Made by a program: the position numbers and the translations under genes | In this document: positions 37,863 through 46,120 of the stretch, one piece after another | Layout of the letters: each line of letters opens with the position of its first letter | How positions within the stretch are numbered: the first letter of the stretch is position 1 | NCBI RefSeq assembly: GCF_032594935.1 | Contig: NZ_CP118734.1 | Span: 152,001-216,000, forward strand | Direction: 5' to 3' | Source: Streptococcus sp. 29892 | GTDB lineage: Bacteria; Bacillota; Bacilli; Lactobacillales; Streptococcaceae | DNA: 64,000 nt | Notes under the pieces: generated by a model | Database searches by the model: none | What the model saw: the letters and a program-made list of their open reading frames with translations, nothing else | What the model was told of the DNA's origin: nothing

Positions 37863-38846
37863 ATGAAAGATCAAGTACAGTACAAGTGGGCGACTTTGGG
37901 GACAGGTGTCATTGCCAATGAATTGGTTCAGGCCTTGCAGGCTATGGGTGGCAATCTTTATTCGGTAGCCAACCGCACCTATGATAAGGGTGCGGAGTTT
38001 GCGAAAAAATATGGCATCGAGAAAGTTTATCGAGAAATCGATGAGGTATTTGAGGATCCTGAAGTAGACATTATCTATATTTCTACGCCTCACAATACCC
38101 ATATCCATTATTTGAGAAAGGCCTTGAAGGCTGGGAAACATGTCCTCTGTGAAAAGTCTATTACGCTTAATTCAGAAGAATTGGTAGAAGCTATTCAATT
38201 AGCTGAGGCAAATCAGGTTATCCTGGCAGAAGCCATGACCATTTTCCACATGCCAATCTATCGTCAGTTGAGCGAAGTGGTTGCCAGTGGCAAGCTGGGA
38301 GAGTTGAAGATGATTCAGATGAACTTTGGTAGCTACAAGGAATATGACATGACCAACCGCTTTTTCAATAAGAACTTGGCAGGAGGTGCTCTTTTAGATA
38401 TCGGTGTCTATGCTCTTTCCTTTGTCCGTTGGTTTATGACAGAAAAGCCAAGTCAGGTCCTATCCCAGGTTAAACTAGCTCCGACAGGTGTGGACGAGCA
38501 GGTAGGTATTTTGCTCAGCAATGATGCAGGAGAGATGGCAACCATTGCATTGACCCTTCATGCCAAACAGCCAAAACGGGGGACAATTGCCTATGACAGA
38601 GGTTATATTGAACTCTATGAGTATCCTCGTGGCCAAAAAGCAGTCATTACCTATACCGAGGACGGTAATCAAGAAGTCATTGAGGCAGGCCAAACTACCG
38701 AGGCCCTCTCTTATGAAGTGACGGATATGGAAAAAGCAGTCGCAGGACTTGAAAATACCATGCATCTAGCCTACACCCAAGATGTAATGGACATTATGAC
38801 CCAACTCCGCAAAGAATGGGGCTTGGTCTATCCGGAGGAAGTTTAG
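37863..38846 (+). CDS. Gfo/Idh/MocA family oxidoreductase
   Basis: A 327-residue NAD(P)-dependent dehydrogenase. Rossmann motif WATLGTGVIANELVQAL at the start; the family's EKP-like motif reads CEKSITLNSEE, so the usual proline after EK is Ser. The C-terminal beta-sheet domain includes GGALLDIGVYALSFV. Substrate is unknown (sugar or inositol-like alcohols for the family). GTGAGG precedes ATG 37863. Single gene. Confidence 0.88.
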   Translation: MKDQVQYKWATLGTGVIANELVQALQAMGGNLYSVANRTYDKGAEFAKKYGIEKVYREIDEVFEDPEVDIIYISTPHNTHIHYLRKALKAGKHVLCEKSITLNSEELVEAIQLAEANQVILAEAMTIFHMPIYRQLSEVVASGKLGELKMIQMNFGSYKEYDMTNRFFNKNLAGGALLDIGVYALSFVRWFMTEKPSQVLSQVKLAPTGVDEQVGILLSNDAGEMATIALTLHAKQPKRGTIAYDRGYIELYEYPRGQKAVITYTEDGNQEVIEAGQTTEALSYEVTDMEKAVAGLENTMHLAYTQDVMDIMTQLRKEWGLVYPEEV

Positions 38847-38911
38847 GAAGCTCCTTGAACTCTATTTGGGAGCTTTAGGTAGATTTTTGGATGGCTTTCT
38901 TTAGTCAATAA

Positions 38912-38928
38912 TGTGACAGAACTGTAAC
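38912..38928 (+). promoter_or_regulatory. VicR/WalR-like direct repeat upstream of sip
   Basis: TGTGAC-AGAAC-TGTAAC fits TGTNAN-N5-TGTNAN. It is about 120 bases before the predicted start site, far for this regulator, so the link to the sip promoter is tentative. Confidence 0.4.
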
Positions 38929-39004
38929 AAATATATGGGTTTTGTGACAGAAAAAAAGTAATATTACGTAAGGGCTACAGTTTATTTAAAAGCTCTGTAA
39001 GTGC

Positions 39005-39033
39005 TTGTATTTCAAATCGGATTCGTATATGAT
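39005..39033 (+). promoter_or_regulatory. Promoter of the sip-like gene
   Basis: TTGTAT (39005-39010), 17-base spacer, TATGAT (39028-39033), 30 bases before ATG 39064. Confidence 0.7.
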
Positions 39034-39063
39034 AGGATTATCAAATCAGAAAAGGAATAGAAG

Positions 39064-40341
39064 ATGAAACGTAAAAGAGTTACAAAACCAAAGCATATGC
39101 GTCGTAAGAGAAAAACATCCCTTTTGCAAACAAATAAAAAAATGATGTACGCGTCAACCTTGGCCCTTTCACTTTTCACAACTGGTATGGTTAGTCCACA
39201 AGTTCTCGCATTGGAGTGGACACCACGAACTGTTGAAGAAATCATTACTGAAATTACTAACAATGAAGGTCAGTTGACTTATACGGTTAAGTATGGTGAT
39301 ACCCTTAGTGCTATCGCTTCAGCTATGAATGTTGATATGCATTTGTTGGCTAAAATCAATCAGATTACAGATATTAACTTGATTTTCCCAGATACAGTTT
39401 TGACAGCTACTCTTGATCAAAACAATCAAGTTACCCAGATTGAAATTGAAACACCAAGCCAGGAAAATCCAGCAGAAACTGTTCAAGCAACTGTGGATGT
39501 GACAGCTAATCAGGCGACTATTGAAAATACAGTTGTAAACTTGGCTGAAGTTCCTGTAGTAGCCCCAGTCGCTCCAGCAGTAGAAACTCCAGCCGAGGCA
39601 ACAGCACCCGTTGAGCCAGCAGTAGAAGCTCCAGCCGAGGCGACAGCCCCTGTTGAGCCAGCAGTAGAAGCTCCAGCCGAGGTAACAGCGCCCGTTGAGC
39701 CAGCAGTAGAAGCTCCAGCCGAGGCAACAGCCCCTGTTGAGCCAGCGGTAGAAGTTCCAGCCGAGGTAACAGCCCCTGTTGAGCCAGCAGTAGAAACTCC
39801 AGCCGAGGTAACAGCCCCTGTTGAGCCAGCGGCAGCAGAAGCTCAAGCGACGGCGGAAGCTCAAGCGGCAGCAGAAGCCCAAGCGGCGGCGGAAGCTCAA
39901 GCAGCGGCGGAAGCCCAAGCGGCAGCAGAAGCTCAAGCAGCAGCAGAAGCCCAAGCAGCAGCGGCAGCTCAAACTCAGGCAGCAACTAGCTCTTACGATG
40001 TAGGCTTGCAACCACAGGTCGCAGCCTTCCGTGCAGAAGTAGCTAATGCCTTCGGTATTACTTCTTTCTCAGGTTACCGTCCTGGTGATTCTGGCGACCA
40101 TGGTAAGGGATTGGCAATTGACTTCATGGTACCACAAAGTTCAGCATTAGGTGACCAGGTGGCAGAGTATGCTATTGCTAATATGGGTGCGAAAAACATT
40201 TCTTATATCATCTGGAAACAACGTTTCTATGCGCCATTTGACAGTATCTACGGTCCAGCTTACACTTGGAACTTGATGCCAGACCGCGGAAGCATTACAG
40301 AAAACCACTACGACCACGTACACGTGTCATTTAATCCATAA
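39064..40341 (+). CDS. sip: Sip-like LysM surface protein
   Basis: A 425-residue secreted protein resembling the group B streptococcal surface immunogenic protein Sip. It has a long basic signal peptide (about 1-49, ending VLA), a LysM domain at about 72-116 (YTVKYGDTLSAIASAMNVD), a repeat linker at about 170-305, and a C-terminal domain matching Sip: GLQPQVAAFRAEV, YRPGDSGDHGKGLAIDF and NHYDHVHVSFNP. The His/Asp-rich C-terminal pattern resembles metal-dependent peptidase-like folds, but activity is unproven. The linker has six copies of a 14-residue PAE(A/V)TAPVEPAVE unit and then AEAQAA repeats. Confidence 0.88.
   Translation: MKRKRVTKPKHMRRKRKTSLLQTNKKMMYASTLALSLFTTGMVSPQVLALEWTPRTVEEIITEITNNEGQLTYTVKYGDTLSAIASAMNVDMHLLAKINQITDINLIFPDTVLTATLDQNNQVTQIEIETPSQENPAETVQATVDVTANQATIENTVVNLAEVPVVAPVAPAVETPAEATAPVEPAVEAPAEATAPVEPAVEAPAEVTAPVEPAVEAPAEATAPVEPAVEVPAEVTAPVEPAVETPAEVTAPVEPAAAEAQATAEAQAAAEAQAAAEAQAAAEAQAAAEAQAAAEAQAAAAAQTQAATSSYDVGLQPQVAAFRAEVANAFGITSFSGYRPGDSGDHGKGLAIDFMVPQSSALGDQVAEYAIANMGAKNISYIIWKQRFYAPFDSIYGPAYTWNLMPDRGSITENHYDHVHVSFNP
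39575..39975 (+). repeat. In-frame tandem repeats of the sip linker
   Basis: Six 42-bp copies (39575 to about 39827) coding for a Pro/Glu/Ala/Val unit, followed by about seven 18-bp copies coding for AEAQAA. Both are multiples of three, so copy changes keep the frame and alter linker length. Confidence 0.85.
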
Positions 40342-40352
40342 GACAAATAGTA

Positions 40353-40381
40353 AAACTCATCCTTTAGAGGATGAGTTTTTT
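40353..40381 (+). terminator. Terminator of sip
   Basis: AAACTCATCCT (40353-40363) pairs with AGGATGAGTTT (40368-40378), then a T-run. Confidence 0.9.
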
Positions 40382-40507
40382 TGCGTATTCTTATTGGATA
40401 AAAGGGGAATGTTTTTATTGAATAGCTGTCATAAAATAAGGAAAAAACAATCTTATCACAAGAGCAATAGCTGTAAATCCAAAAAAGACGAATGTTTATC
40501 AAATATA

Positions 40508-40539
40508 TTGACAAAATATACGGGGCGGGGGGCTATAAT
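40508..40539 (+). promoter_or_regulatory. Promoter-like element with G-rich 20-base spacer
   Basis: Perfect TTGACA (40508-40513) and perfect TATAAT (40534-40539) are 20 bases apart, too far for good activity. The spacer holds GGGGCGGGGGG (40522-40532), striking in this AT-rich gap (40382-40690, otherwise without a gene). It may be a slippage-controlled promoter for the downstream operon. Confidence 0.5.
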
Positions 40540-40609
40540 GGAAGTGGCATAGACAAATAGGGTAAACTAGAATAAAAAACTTGACCACGAGAACAAGAAT
40601 TTTCCTTGT

Positions 40610-40642
40610 GGGTAAAATACTACCCATAGTATTTGCTATGCT
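40610..40642 (+). promoter_or_regulatory. Shared regulatory box, copy 1 (with copy at 46061)
   Basis: GGGTAAAATACTACCCATA followed by ATTT and -10-like TATGCT. Twenty-four of 33 positions match 46061-46093 in ungapped alignment, including the full TACCCATA and the position of the -10. No -35 consensus is present, so activator-dependent transcription by the local WYL regulator is plausible. Confidence 0.55.
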
Positions 40643-40690
40643 ATAGACAGAAGCATAGGATATATGCAAATACATTTTAAGGAGTTATAT

Positions 40691-41761
40691 ATGTTAAAAG
40701 GAATTCAGTCTATTGGCAATCTTGCTTTGTTTTTTCTGAAGATAGTTATTCTGATTGTTTGTTGGGATGTTTTTAACATTAGTCTATCCAATCCAAGCAA
40801 ATTAGCTAATTTTATTGTAGTGGGAATAGTGGTCTTGCTTTTCGGCAGTGGCAAAATGAACGATCTACGGCAATCGACCTTTTATAAGGAGATTTATCTA
40901 AAATTATTTGCTATGGTAGCGGTCGTCCTTTTTCTGTTCATTCCAACAGTCTATTCTCTGTTTCGTGTCGAAAGTTTGCTGCAGGAGAATGGGTTCTTTC
41001 GGGTAATTGGAGGATTTATTTCTATAATTGCTTTACTAATTTTTGTATGCATCGGAATTGTTCTACCTTTTTGGCTCATCTATCGTGCGGCAATTTTTAT
41101 CGCTGGAACAGATCGTTCTGGTTATATGCAGGTGCCAAAATTTTTTAAGCATCAGCCTAAGAAGATAAGGCTATTTATTCTTAATAAGACACCAAGATTT
41201 GATCGCCTAGCTATCGTCTGTGGTATTTTTTTAAGTATTGTCTATCTTCAAGCAGGGTCGGTCCCTTTACCAGCCTTTCTATCTTTTTTAAAGGTTGGGA
41301 CCTATATTCACCCTCTGGTTCTCGTGTTCTTGTATAAGATGATTTCGATTCGTTTTAATTACAGTATGCATAATTTTTCTTATCATCTCTTTGACCCAGC
41401 TTCGCCCGTATTTCCACATCTGAAGCCAGGTTTTTATGAGGAACTTTTCAAGGTCAAGTCATCAGGCGGCTCTACTGTCCAACAGAAGTGGGAAGAAGAT
41501 AGGCGGTATAATGCAGAAATTAGATACCACTGGGCGACAGTCGTTCCTGTCCAACTTCCCTTCATTACTCTTTCTTTGTATTGGACTATGGATGAGGAAG
41601 GGAAAAATTGGAAAATTTACAAACCAGAGCAATACCTAACAGGTCCTCGCTCTGGCAAGGTAATGACTGAGGCGGAAAGACGAGCGACATCCTTGAAGCC
41701 ACTAACTGAACCAAGTCTTATCAAACCAGTCGCAAAACAACCAGACATTAGAAGGAAATAG
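40691..41761 (+). CDS. Unrecognised polytopic membrane protein, first gene of the operon
   Basis: A 356-residue protein with about six hydrophobic segments in the first two thirds (for example IVVGIVVLLFGSG, MVAVVLFLFIPTVY, IISIALLIF-type stretches) and a soluble tail of about 120 residues with RYHWATVVPVQLPFITLSLYW. I do not recognise the family. ATG 40691 is chosen for the AAGGAG site before it; an in-frame ATG 27 bases upstream would place that site inside the gene. Two bases separate it from the next gene. It looks like a scaffold or channel-like partner of the following membrane-anchored proteins. Confidence 0.6.
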   Translation: MLKGIQSIGNLALFFLKIVILIVCWDVFNISLSNPSKLANFIVVGIVVLLFGSGKMNDLRQSTFYKEIYLKLFAMVAVVLFLFIPTVYSLFRVESLLQENGFFRVIGGFISIIALLIFVCIGIVLPFWLIYRAAIFIAGTDRSGYMQVPKFFKHQPKKIRLFILNKTPRFDRLAIVCGIFLSIVYLQAGSVPLPAFLSFLKVGTYIHPLVLVFLYKMISIRFNYSMHNFSYHLFDPASPVFPHLKPGFYEELFKVKSSGGSTVQQKWEEDRRYNAEIRYHWATVVPVQLPFITLSLYWTMDEEGKNWKIYKPEQYLTGPRSGKVMTEAERRATSLKPLTEPSLIKPVAKQPDIRRK

Positions 41762-41763
41762 CT

Positions 41764-42816
41764 ATGGGGAAGAAATTTGAATTTATATTGCGGATAGTCT
41801 TGTTCGGAGTGGGTGTTTTTGTGGTTCGCAACACGCTTGCATCCCTGTGGCCCTTTACCTTTATCAATGTGATGTTTTGGCTCTATACTGGGATACTGTT
41901 TGCGCGGCTTTTCTTTCCAGACTTTTATGCCCGCTACCGTTCCCATCTCCATCTACTCCCTATTCTTTATTTTGTCTATTCGATTTGGTGGATTATGGAG
42001 TTGACGACAGACTATGCTTTTCAAGGGACAATTGTCATCTTTATTCTCCTCGTTCTTTGGTATCGTAAATCAACCTTCAGGGAAAAAGAGCAGGCACTGA
42101 AAGATGAAAAAGAACGTGCCAAGAGGATGGAGCAGAGAAAGACGGAAGAGGCACTGGCCGTGCGCCATGCCTTTCAAGAGGGGATTATCGTGAGAGATGG
42201 TTTCTACAATCCTCAATTGGATGATTTAGAAGCCTTCGCTAAGCAGACGATTATGAAATTCACGATAGATACTGCTGAAAATCCAGACAAGACAGTTATC
42301 ACCTATCGTCGTTCCAATCGGTGGTTGCATGAATTTGACATTGACGATATGCCCTATGATCATATCAAGATTTATCATGATGGGGAGGTTCATCAGGTTT
42401 TGGCTCGCTTCCGTAAACAGTCTGCTAAACGTTTTAAGCGTGACAAGGAGCTAGGGCTGGGAGATTATCATAGACGGTCTTTGCGGCCGTGGATCCGTCC
42501 AGTAGATGCTGGGCAGTATGATAGGACTCATATTATTCCTATTGGTTACCATGGTTTTGAAGCTGATCCACGCCTGGTTATTGGTTGGTCTAGTGAGCAA
42601 AATAGAAATCAGTTTCCAGAGTGGGAAAAACTGCTTGCTTCTATCAATCAAGTCGAGGACATTATTTGGTACACGGAGATAAGAAAAACGAAATACGGCG
42701 CAAAGTGGACCTATGTGTTGACGGACAAGAATGGTCGTGCCTTGCAACGGGGTGAATTTGTCATGGGAACGGAAGAGAAGCCTGTGACCTTTGAATGGGG
42801 GACCTATGAACAATAA
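41764..42816 (+). CDS. Unrecognised membrane-anchored protein, paralogue of the next gene
   Basis: A 350-residue protein: three N-terminal hydrophobic helices (to about residue 98), a charged helical stretch (REKEQALKDEKERAKRME), then a soluble domain of about 200 residues. The domain contains RPWIRPVDAGQYDRTHIIPI and YHGFEADPRL; the next gene has an equivalent FHGLEADPRL, so the two are paralogues by duplication. Function unknown. It overlaps the next gene by 11 bases, so translation is coupled. Confidence 0.6.
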   Translation: MGKKFEFILRIVLFGVGVFVVRNTLASLWPFTFINVMFWLYTGILFARLFFPDFYARYRSHLHLLPILYFVYSIWWIMELTTDYAFQGTIVIFILLVLWYRKSTFREKEQALKDEKERAKRMEQRKTEEALAVRHAFQEGIIVRDGFYNPQLDDLEAFAKQTIMKFTIDTAENPDKTVITYRRSNRWLHEFDIDDMPYDHIKIYHDGEVHQVLARFRKQSAKRFKRDKELGLGDYHRRSLRPWIRPVDAGQYDRTHIIPIGYHGFEADPRLVIGWSSEQNRNQFPEWEKLLASINQVEDIIWYTEIRKTKYGAKWTYVLTDKNGRALQRGEFVMGTEEKPVTFEWGTYEQ

Positions 42817-43630
42817 AAAAGGCTGTCTGCTTATTCTAGCAACTATCTTTGTTTTATATAAGATTATTCTGCCAAGTAAGGTGCTGACGGGCTTACTTGG
42901 TCTGGCTATCATGGCAGGTCTTGTTTATTTTGTGAAAAAAGAATACTTCACCAATCGGACCGCAAACTTTTATCATTCAGGAAGTGAAATAAAGCCACAC
43001 ATTCGGAAGAAAATTGTGACACGGAAGACCTATTCGCCTGACTATGATCGTCTGGAGGCTTTTGAACAACAGGATGTACTCTATGTGACCAGTGGAGAAC
43101 CTTTTGGTTCCTCGGTTGTCATTGAGTACAGAAGATTGCCTCAAGAAGTTGCTCCTGAAGATTTTTCAGATATACCTAAGGATACTATCTTGGTTCATCA
43201 TTCGGAGGACAAGCATCAGTTGATTGCATTCTTTGGTAAGAGTTCTTTTCACAGGGTTCCATTTGACTACTACCGTGGGGATGATTATCCTTTAGAGAAG
43301 ATGTGGGTGCGACCCTATGGACCTGTTTTTCAAAGATGGATGTTAATTCCCTTTACTTTTCACGGTTTGGAAGCCGATCCTCGTCTATTCATAGCTGTTG
43401 AGGGGATGACAGAAAGAATCTTTGATACCTATAAAGAAGCTATGTATGATATTGGTCTTTTAAATAGGGACCAGGATACCTGTATTTTCATTGACATCAA
43501 TCGCTTTGACACTGGCATGGGTATCCTGTATCAGGTCTTGGACAAGGAACAATCCATCATCTATACCCAAAACTTTTTCCTTCCTGGAAACTATACTTTT
43601 GAAAGCTTAGAAAATGGAGTAAGTGTCTAA
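42806..43630 (+). CDS. Unrecognised membrane-anchored protein with the HG(F/L)EADPRL motif
   Basis: A 274-residue protein with two short hydrophobic helices near the N-terminus and a soluble domain containing VRPYGPVFQRWMLIPFTFHG and LEADPRLFIAVEGM, matching the preceding gene's domain. ATG 42806 is preferred to a TTG five codons upstream because GGGGG lies at suitable distance. Its stop overlaps the next start by one base (TAATG). Probably acts in a membrane complex with its neighbours; the biochemical role is unknown. Confidence 0.6.
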   Translation: MNNKKGCLLILATIFVLYKIILPSKVLTGLLGLAIMAGLVYFVKKEYFTNRTANFYHSGSEIKPHIRKKIVTRKTYSPDYDRLEAFEQQDVLYVTSGEPFGSSVVIEYRRLPQEVAPEDFSDIPKDTILVHHSEDKHQLIAFFGKSSFHRVPFDYYRGDDYPLEKMWVRPYGPVFQRWMLIPFTFHGLEADPRLFIAVEGMTERIFDTYKEAMYDIGLLNRDQDTCIFIDINRFDTGMGILYQVLDKEQSIIYTQNFFLPGNYTFESLENGVSV

Positions 43631-44310
43631 TGTTTCATATCAATTATCAAGGAAAAGTGGCAAAATGTGGTGGTCTTTTTCGAAAATGTGAAGTAGAAAC
43701 CAGTCCTCATTTTGAAACCAAGGCAGAAGGGGAAGCCTATTTGGAAAAATGGGAGGACAATCGCCGGAGGTATCCAAGTTTACAATATAGCTCGCTCGTA
43801 GAGCCGTGTTTTAAGGGGCATGGACCGGGAAATCTGTTAAATATAGAAGGCAGTTCAGAGTATCTTCATGTGTTCTTGAATAGTGAGGAGCTTGAGGAAG
43901 CTATTTTGGAATTTTTATTCCAAGAGTATGAAAATGGAGCCTTACCAATGACTGTTCTGGGACCCGCGGCTGATTTTACGGAAGATCCTCAGTTAATAAA
44001 AATGGTGGAGCAATTTTATGCTTGTGATGGGGATTATTGGATAGCGGGTGGACCAAGTCCTGCCCCAGGGATGAGCATTGATAAGATACTGCCACTTTTG
44101 GTAGAACGCTTGTATGCAAAATATAGCATTATTGAATTCTTTGCTTGGCTAGGATACGAAGTCTATCATACAGGAGAATTTATTGGGATTGGTTATTTCA
44201 GATGTGGTTATTCGGACTTCTTAGTCGCAAGGGAGAATGAAGCATGGGAAGAAGAGATAGCCTACTTATTTGAAGAAGATGATGACTATGACTATGAGTT
44301 GGAAGAATAA
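43630..44310 (+). CDS. Soluble hypothetical protein with FHIN...C...C N-terminus
   Basis: A 226-residue acidic protein. It begins MFHINYQGKVAKCGGLFRKC, then HFETKAEGEAYLEKWE. From memory, this pattern (F-H-[IN], Gly, a Cys, six to seven residues, a Cys, then H-F/Y-x-[ST]-K-x-E-A) occurs at the N-terminus of many phage, ICE and conflict-related proteins. The rest is unrecognised, with an acidic C-terminal tail. The next gene has a similar start. Cytoplasmic by lack of signal sequence. Confidence 0.6.
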   Translation: MFHINYQGKVAKCGGLFRKCEVETSPHFETKAEGEAYLEKWEDNRRRYPSLQYSSLVEPCFKGHGPGNLLNIEGSSEYLHVFLNSEELEEAILEFLFQEYENGALPMTVLGPAADFTEDPQLIKMVEQFYACDGDYWIAGGPSPAPGMSIDKILPLLVERLYAKYSIIEFFAWLGYEVYHTGEFIGIGYFRCGYSDFLVARENEAWEEEIAYLFEEDDDYDYELEE

Positions 44311-44324
44311 AGGAGGATTGGAAG

Positions 44325-45035
44325 ATGGTGCTATATCATTACTCATCGAGAACGGGTATGGTGGAGGAATGCACTGCTAGAACAGTGGAACATTGTGAGT
44401 TTAGTGCTTATTCGCATTCAGAGAATTTTTCTTGGGTGGAGAAGTATCGTCAGGATGAAAATAAGGCTAGGAAGGAGGCGATTGATAATACAGAACGGCT
44501 CTTGAAAAGGGATTATTTGTTTGCAACTTTTTCTGATCGCTTATTGTGGTCAGATACAGGGGTTAAGGACTGGTCGCGAGTAACCATACGAGCAATGGAA
44601 GTCGCTAAAGTAGACAGTGACATTATTCAGTGGTTAAAAAGCAAACCCTTCTGTCTTTTCCATCGTTCTCAATCAGGGATAGCCTCTTTTCTCAACTCAC
44701 AAAATGGTCTGAAAGATGTTGCTAAGGTGATGGAATCTCTATTCTATACTAATATGGGGTCTGATTTAGGAACCCAGACCATGTTAGACCGCTGGCAATT
44801 AAGAAAACACTGTTCAAATGACGGGGCGGCTACAAATTTTCATAAGCCAGTTCTCAACCACCATATCACCAGCATAGATAACTATAGTCTAGCAAACGTT
44901 TGGTTGGAATATATCCGAGAAAAGAAAAAGCGTGGGGAATTGCGTGAATTTATCTACGGAATGGAAGTATTTTATGCGATTGTACTGCCAACCGGTCAAA
45001 GTCGCCCAGAGGAAAGTTATTGGACTTGCAAATAG
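44325..45035 (+). CDS. Hypothetical protein with YHYSSRTG...C...C N-terminus
   Basis: A 236-residue soluble protein starting MVLYHYSSRTGMVEECTART and continuing with a second Cys and a His-rich stretch, the same kind of N-terminal pattern as the gene before. The body has no domain I recognise; a possible active-site cluster is NHHITSIDNYS near residue 185. AAGGAGG lies before ATG 44325, 14 bases after the previous stop. Last gene before the divergent-function WYL regulator gene, which follows in the same direction. Confidence 0.6.
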   Translation: MVLYHYSSRTGMVEECTARTVEHCEFSAYSHSENFSWVEKYRQDENKARKEAIDNTERLLKRDYLFATFSDRLLWSDTGVKDWSRVTIRAMEVAKVDSDIIQWLKSKPFCLFHRSQSGIASFLNSQNGLKDVAKVMESLFYTNMGSDLGTQTMLDRWQLRKHCSNDGAATNFHKPVLNHHITSIDNYSLANVWLEYIREKKKRGELREFIYGMEVFYAIVLPTGQSRPEESYWTCK

Positions 45036-45083
45036 TAGTAAAATTTTTTAGAATAGAGAAAAATAACAATTGGCGGTTGAGAT

Positions 45084-46049
45084 ATGAAAGATAAATTGTT
45101 GCTGGCGATCTATATCTTAGAGATATTAAAAAAATATTCCAGCCCCCAAACCAGGCTCACACAAGCGCAGATTATGAAGCGTTTAGACACTGACTATACC
45201 ATTTCGATTACCAGAAAGACTCTTTCCAACTATCTGGTGAGATTAAAAGAAGAGGGATATATTGAAGGTCAACGGGGTGTCTATATTCGCCGGGATTTTT
45301 CTGATAATGAATTAAAATACCTGATTGATAGTATCCTCTATGCTAAACATATGCCGGATGAACAGGCTGTCACCTTGATTGAAAAATTAAGGAATCTATC
45401 TCCTAGCCGTGTTAAAAACCGGGCCAAACACATTAGCTATCTGTCCTCCATGAACCATACTGATAATATGTGCCTGGATCAAGTTGTTGAAGGTTTGGAG
45501 GAAGCTATTGAGAAGAATAGAAAGGTTCAAATTACGACCTGTCGTTACAATCTGTCGGGGAAATTAGTGGATACAGGCACTAGTATCATCAGTCCCTATT
45601 ACATTGTTTCTTCCATGTCTCGCTACTATGTGATTTGTTATGACGACTGTCGGGGGCAATATCTGGAGAACCGCCGTCTGGATCGGATTACTCAGGTTGA
45701 GGTCCTCTCAGAACCACGACGTAAGTTGGATGAAAGTGCTAGTATGAGGGATCGGTTCCATCTTGGTCAGTACATGAAAGAGCATCTCTATATGTTTTCT
45801 GGTCCGACTGGCAAAGTTCGGCTTGCCTTCAAAGAACAATTAGTGGGGATTGTAATTGACTGGTTTGGCAAGGATTTTCGCTTCGTGAAACAAGAGGGAG
45901 ATATAGTGACCGTTGATCTTATCTGTAATGAAGATGCCTTTTATCACTGGGCTCTGCAATACGGGGAACATTTTGAAATAATAGCTCCCGACCATCTCCG
46001 GAAGAGAATGAAAGAAGGTTTAGAAAAAATATTAAAAAAATACCAATAG
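45084..46049 (+). CDS. WYL-domain transcriptional regulator with N-terminal winged helix
   Basis: A 321-residue regulator. N-terminal HTH spans about residues 20-65 (LTQAQIMKRLDTDYTISITRKTLSNYL); the WYL-type ligand domain spans about 140-230 (ISPYYIVSSMSRYYVICYDDCRG, where the usual WYL triad is degenerate) and a WCX-like C-terminal domain follows (LQYGEHFEIIAPDHLRKRM). WYL proteins sense ligands, including nucleotides, and often control defence or conflict loci. It lies between two transcription units that share a promoter box (40610 and 46061), so it is the best candidate for their regulator. Confidence 0.82.
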   Translation: MKDKLLLAIYILEILKKYSSPQTRLTQAQIMKRLDTDYTISITRKTLSNYLVRLKEEGYIEGQRGVYIRRDFSDNELKYLIDSILYAKHMPDEQAVTLIEKLRNLSPSRVKNRAKHISYLSSMNHTDNMCLDQVVEGLEEAIEKNRKVQITTCRYNLSGKLVDTGTSIISPYYIVSSMSRYYVICYDDCRGQYLENRRLDRITQVEVLSEPRRKLDESASMRDRFHLGQYMKEHLYMFSGPTGKVRLAFKEQLVGIVIDWFGKDFRFVKQEGDIVTVDLICNEDAFYHWALQYGEHFEIIAPDHLRKRMKEGLEKILKKYQ

Positions 46050-46060
46050 AAGTTGATAAT

Positions 46061-46093
46061 GTGTAATATTCTACCCATAACATTTTATATAAT
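46061..46093 (+). promoter_or_regulatory. Shared regulatory box, copy 2, with TATAAT
   Basis: GTGTAATATTCTACCCATA followed by ATTT and TATAAT (46088-46093), 28 bases before the WG-repeat gene. It matches the box at 40610-40642 in order and spacing. Confidence 0.6.
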
Positions 46094-46120
46094 AGTCCCA
46101 TAAATAAGAAAAGAGGTACT

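Noticed and set aside
39575..39975. 42-bp and 18-bp repeats considered as CRISPR-like
   Set aside because: They are gapless, in frame, and code for a surface protein linker.
39319..40011. A 230-codon minus-strand ORF opposite sip rich in Cys, Trp and Leu
   Set aside because: It is the antisense reading of the sip repeats; periodic composition mirrors the repeat and there is no start signal or family.
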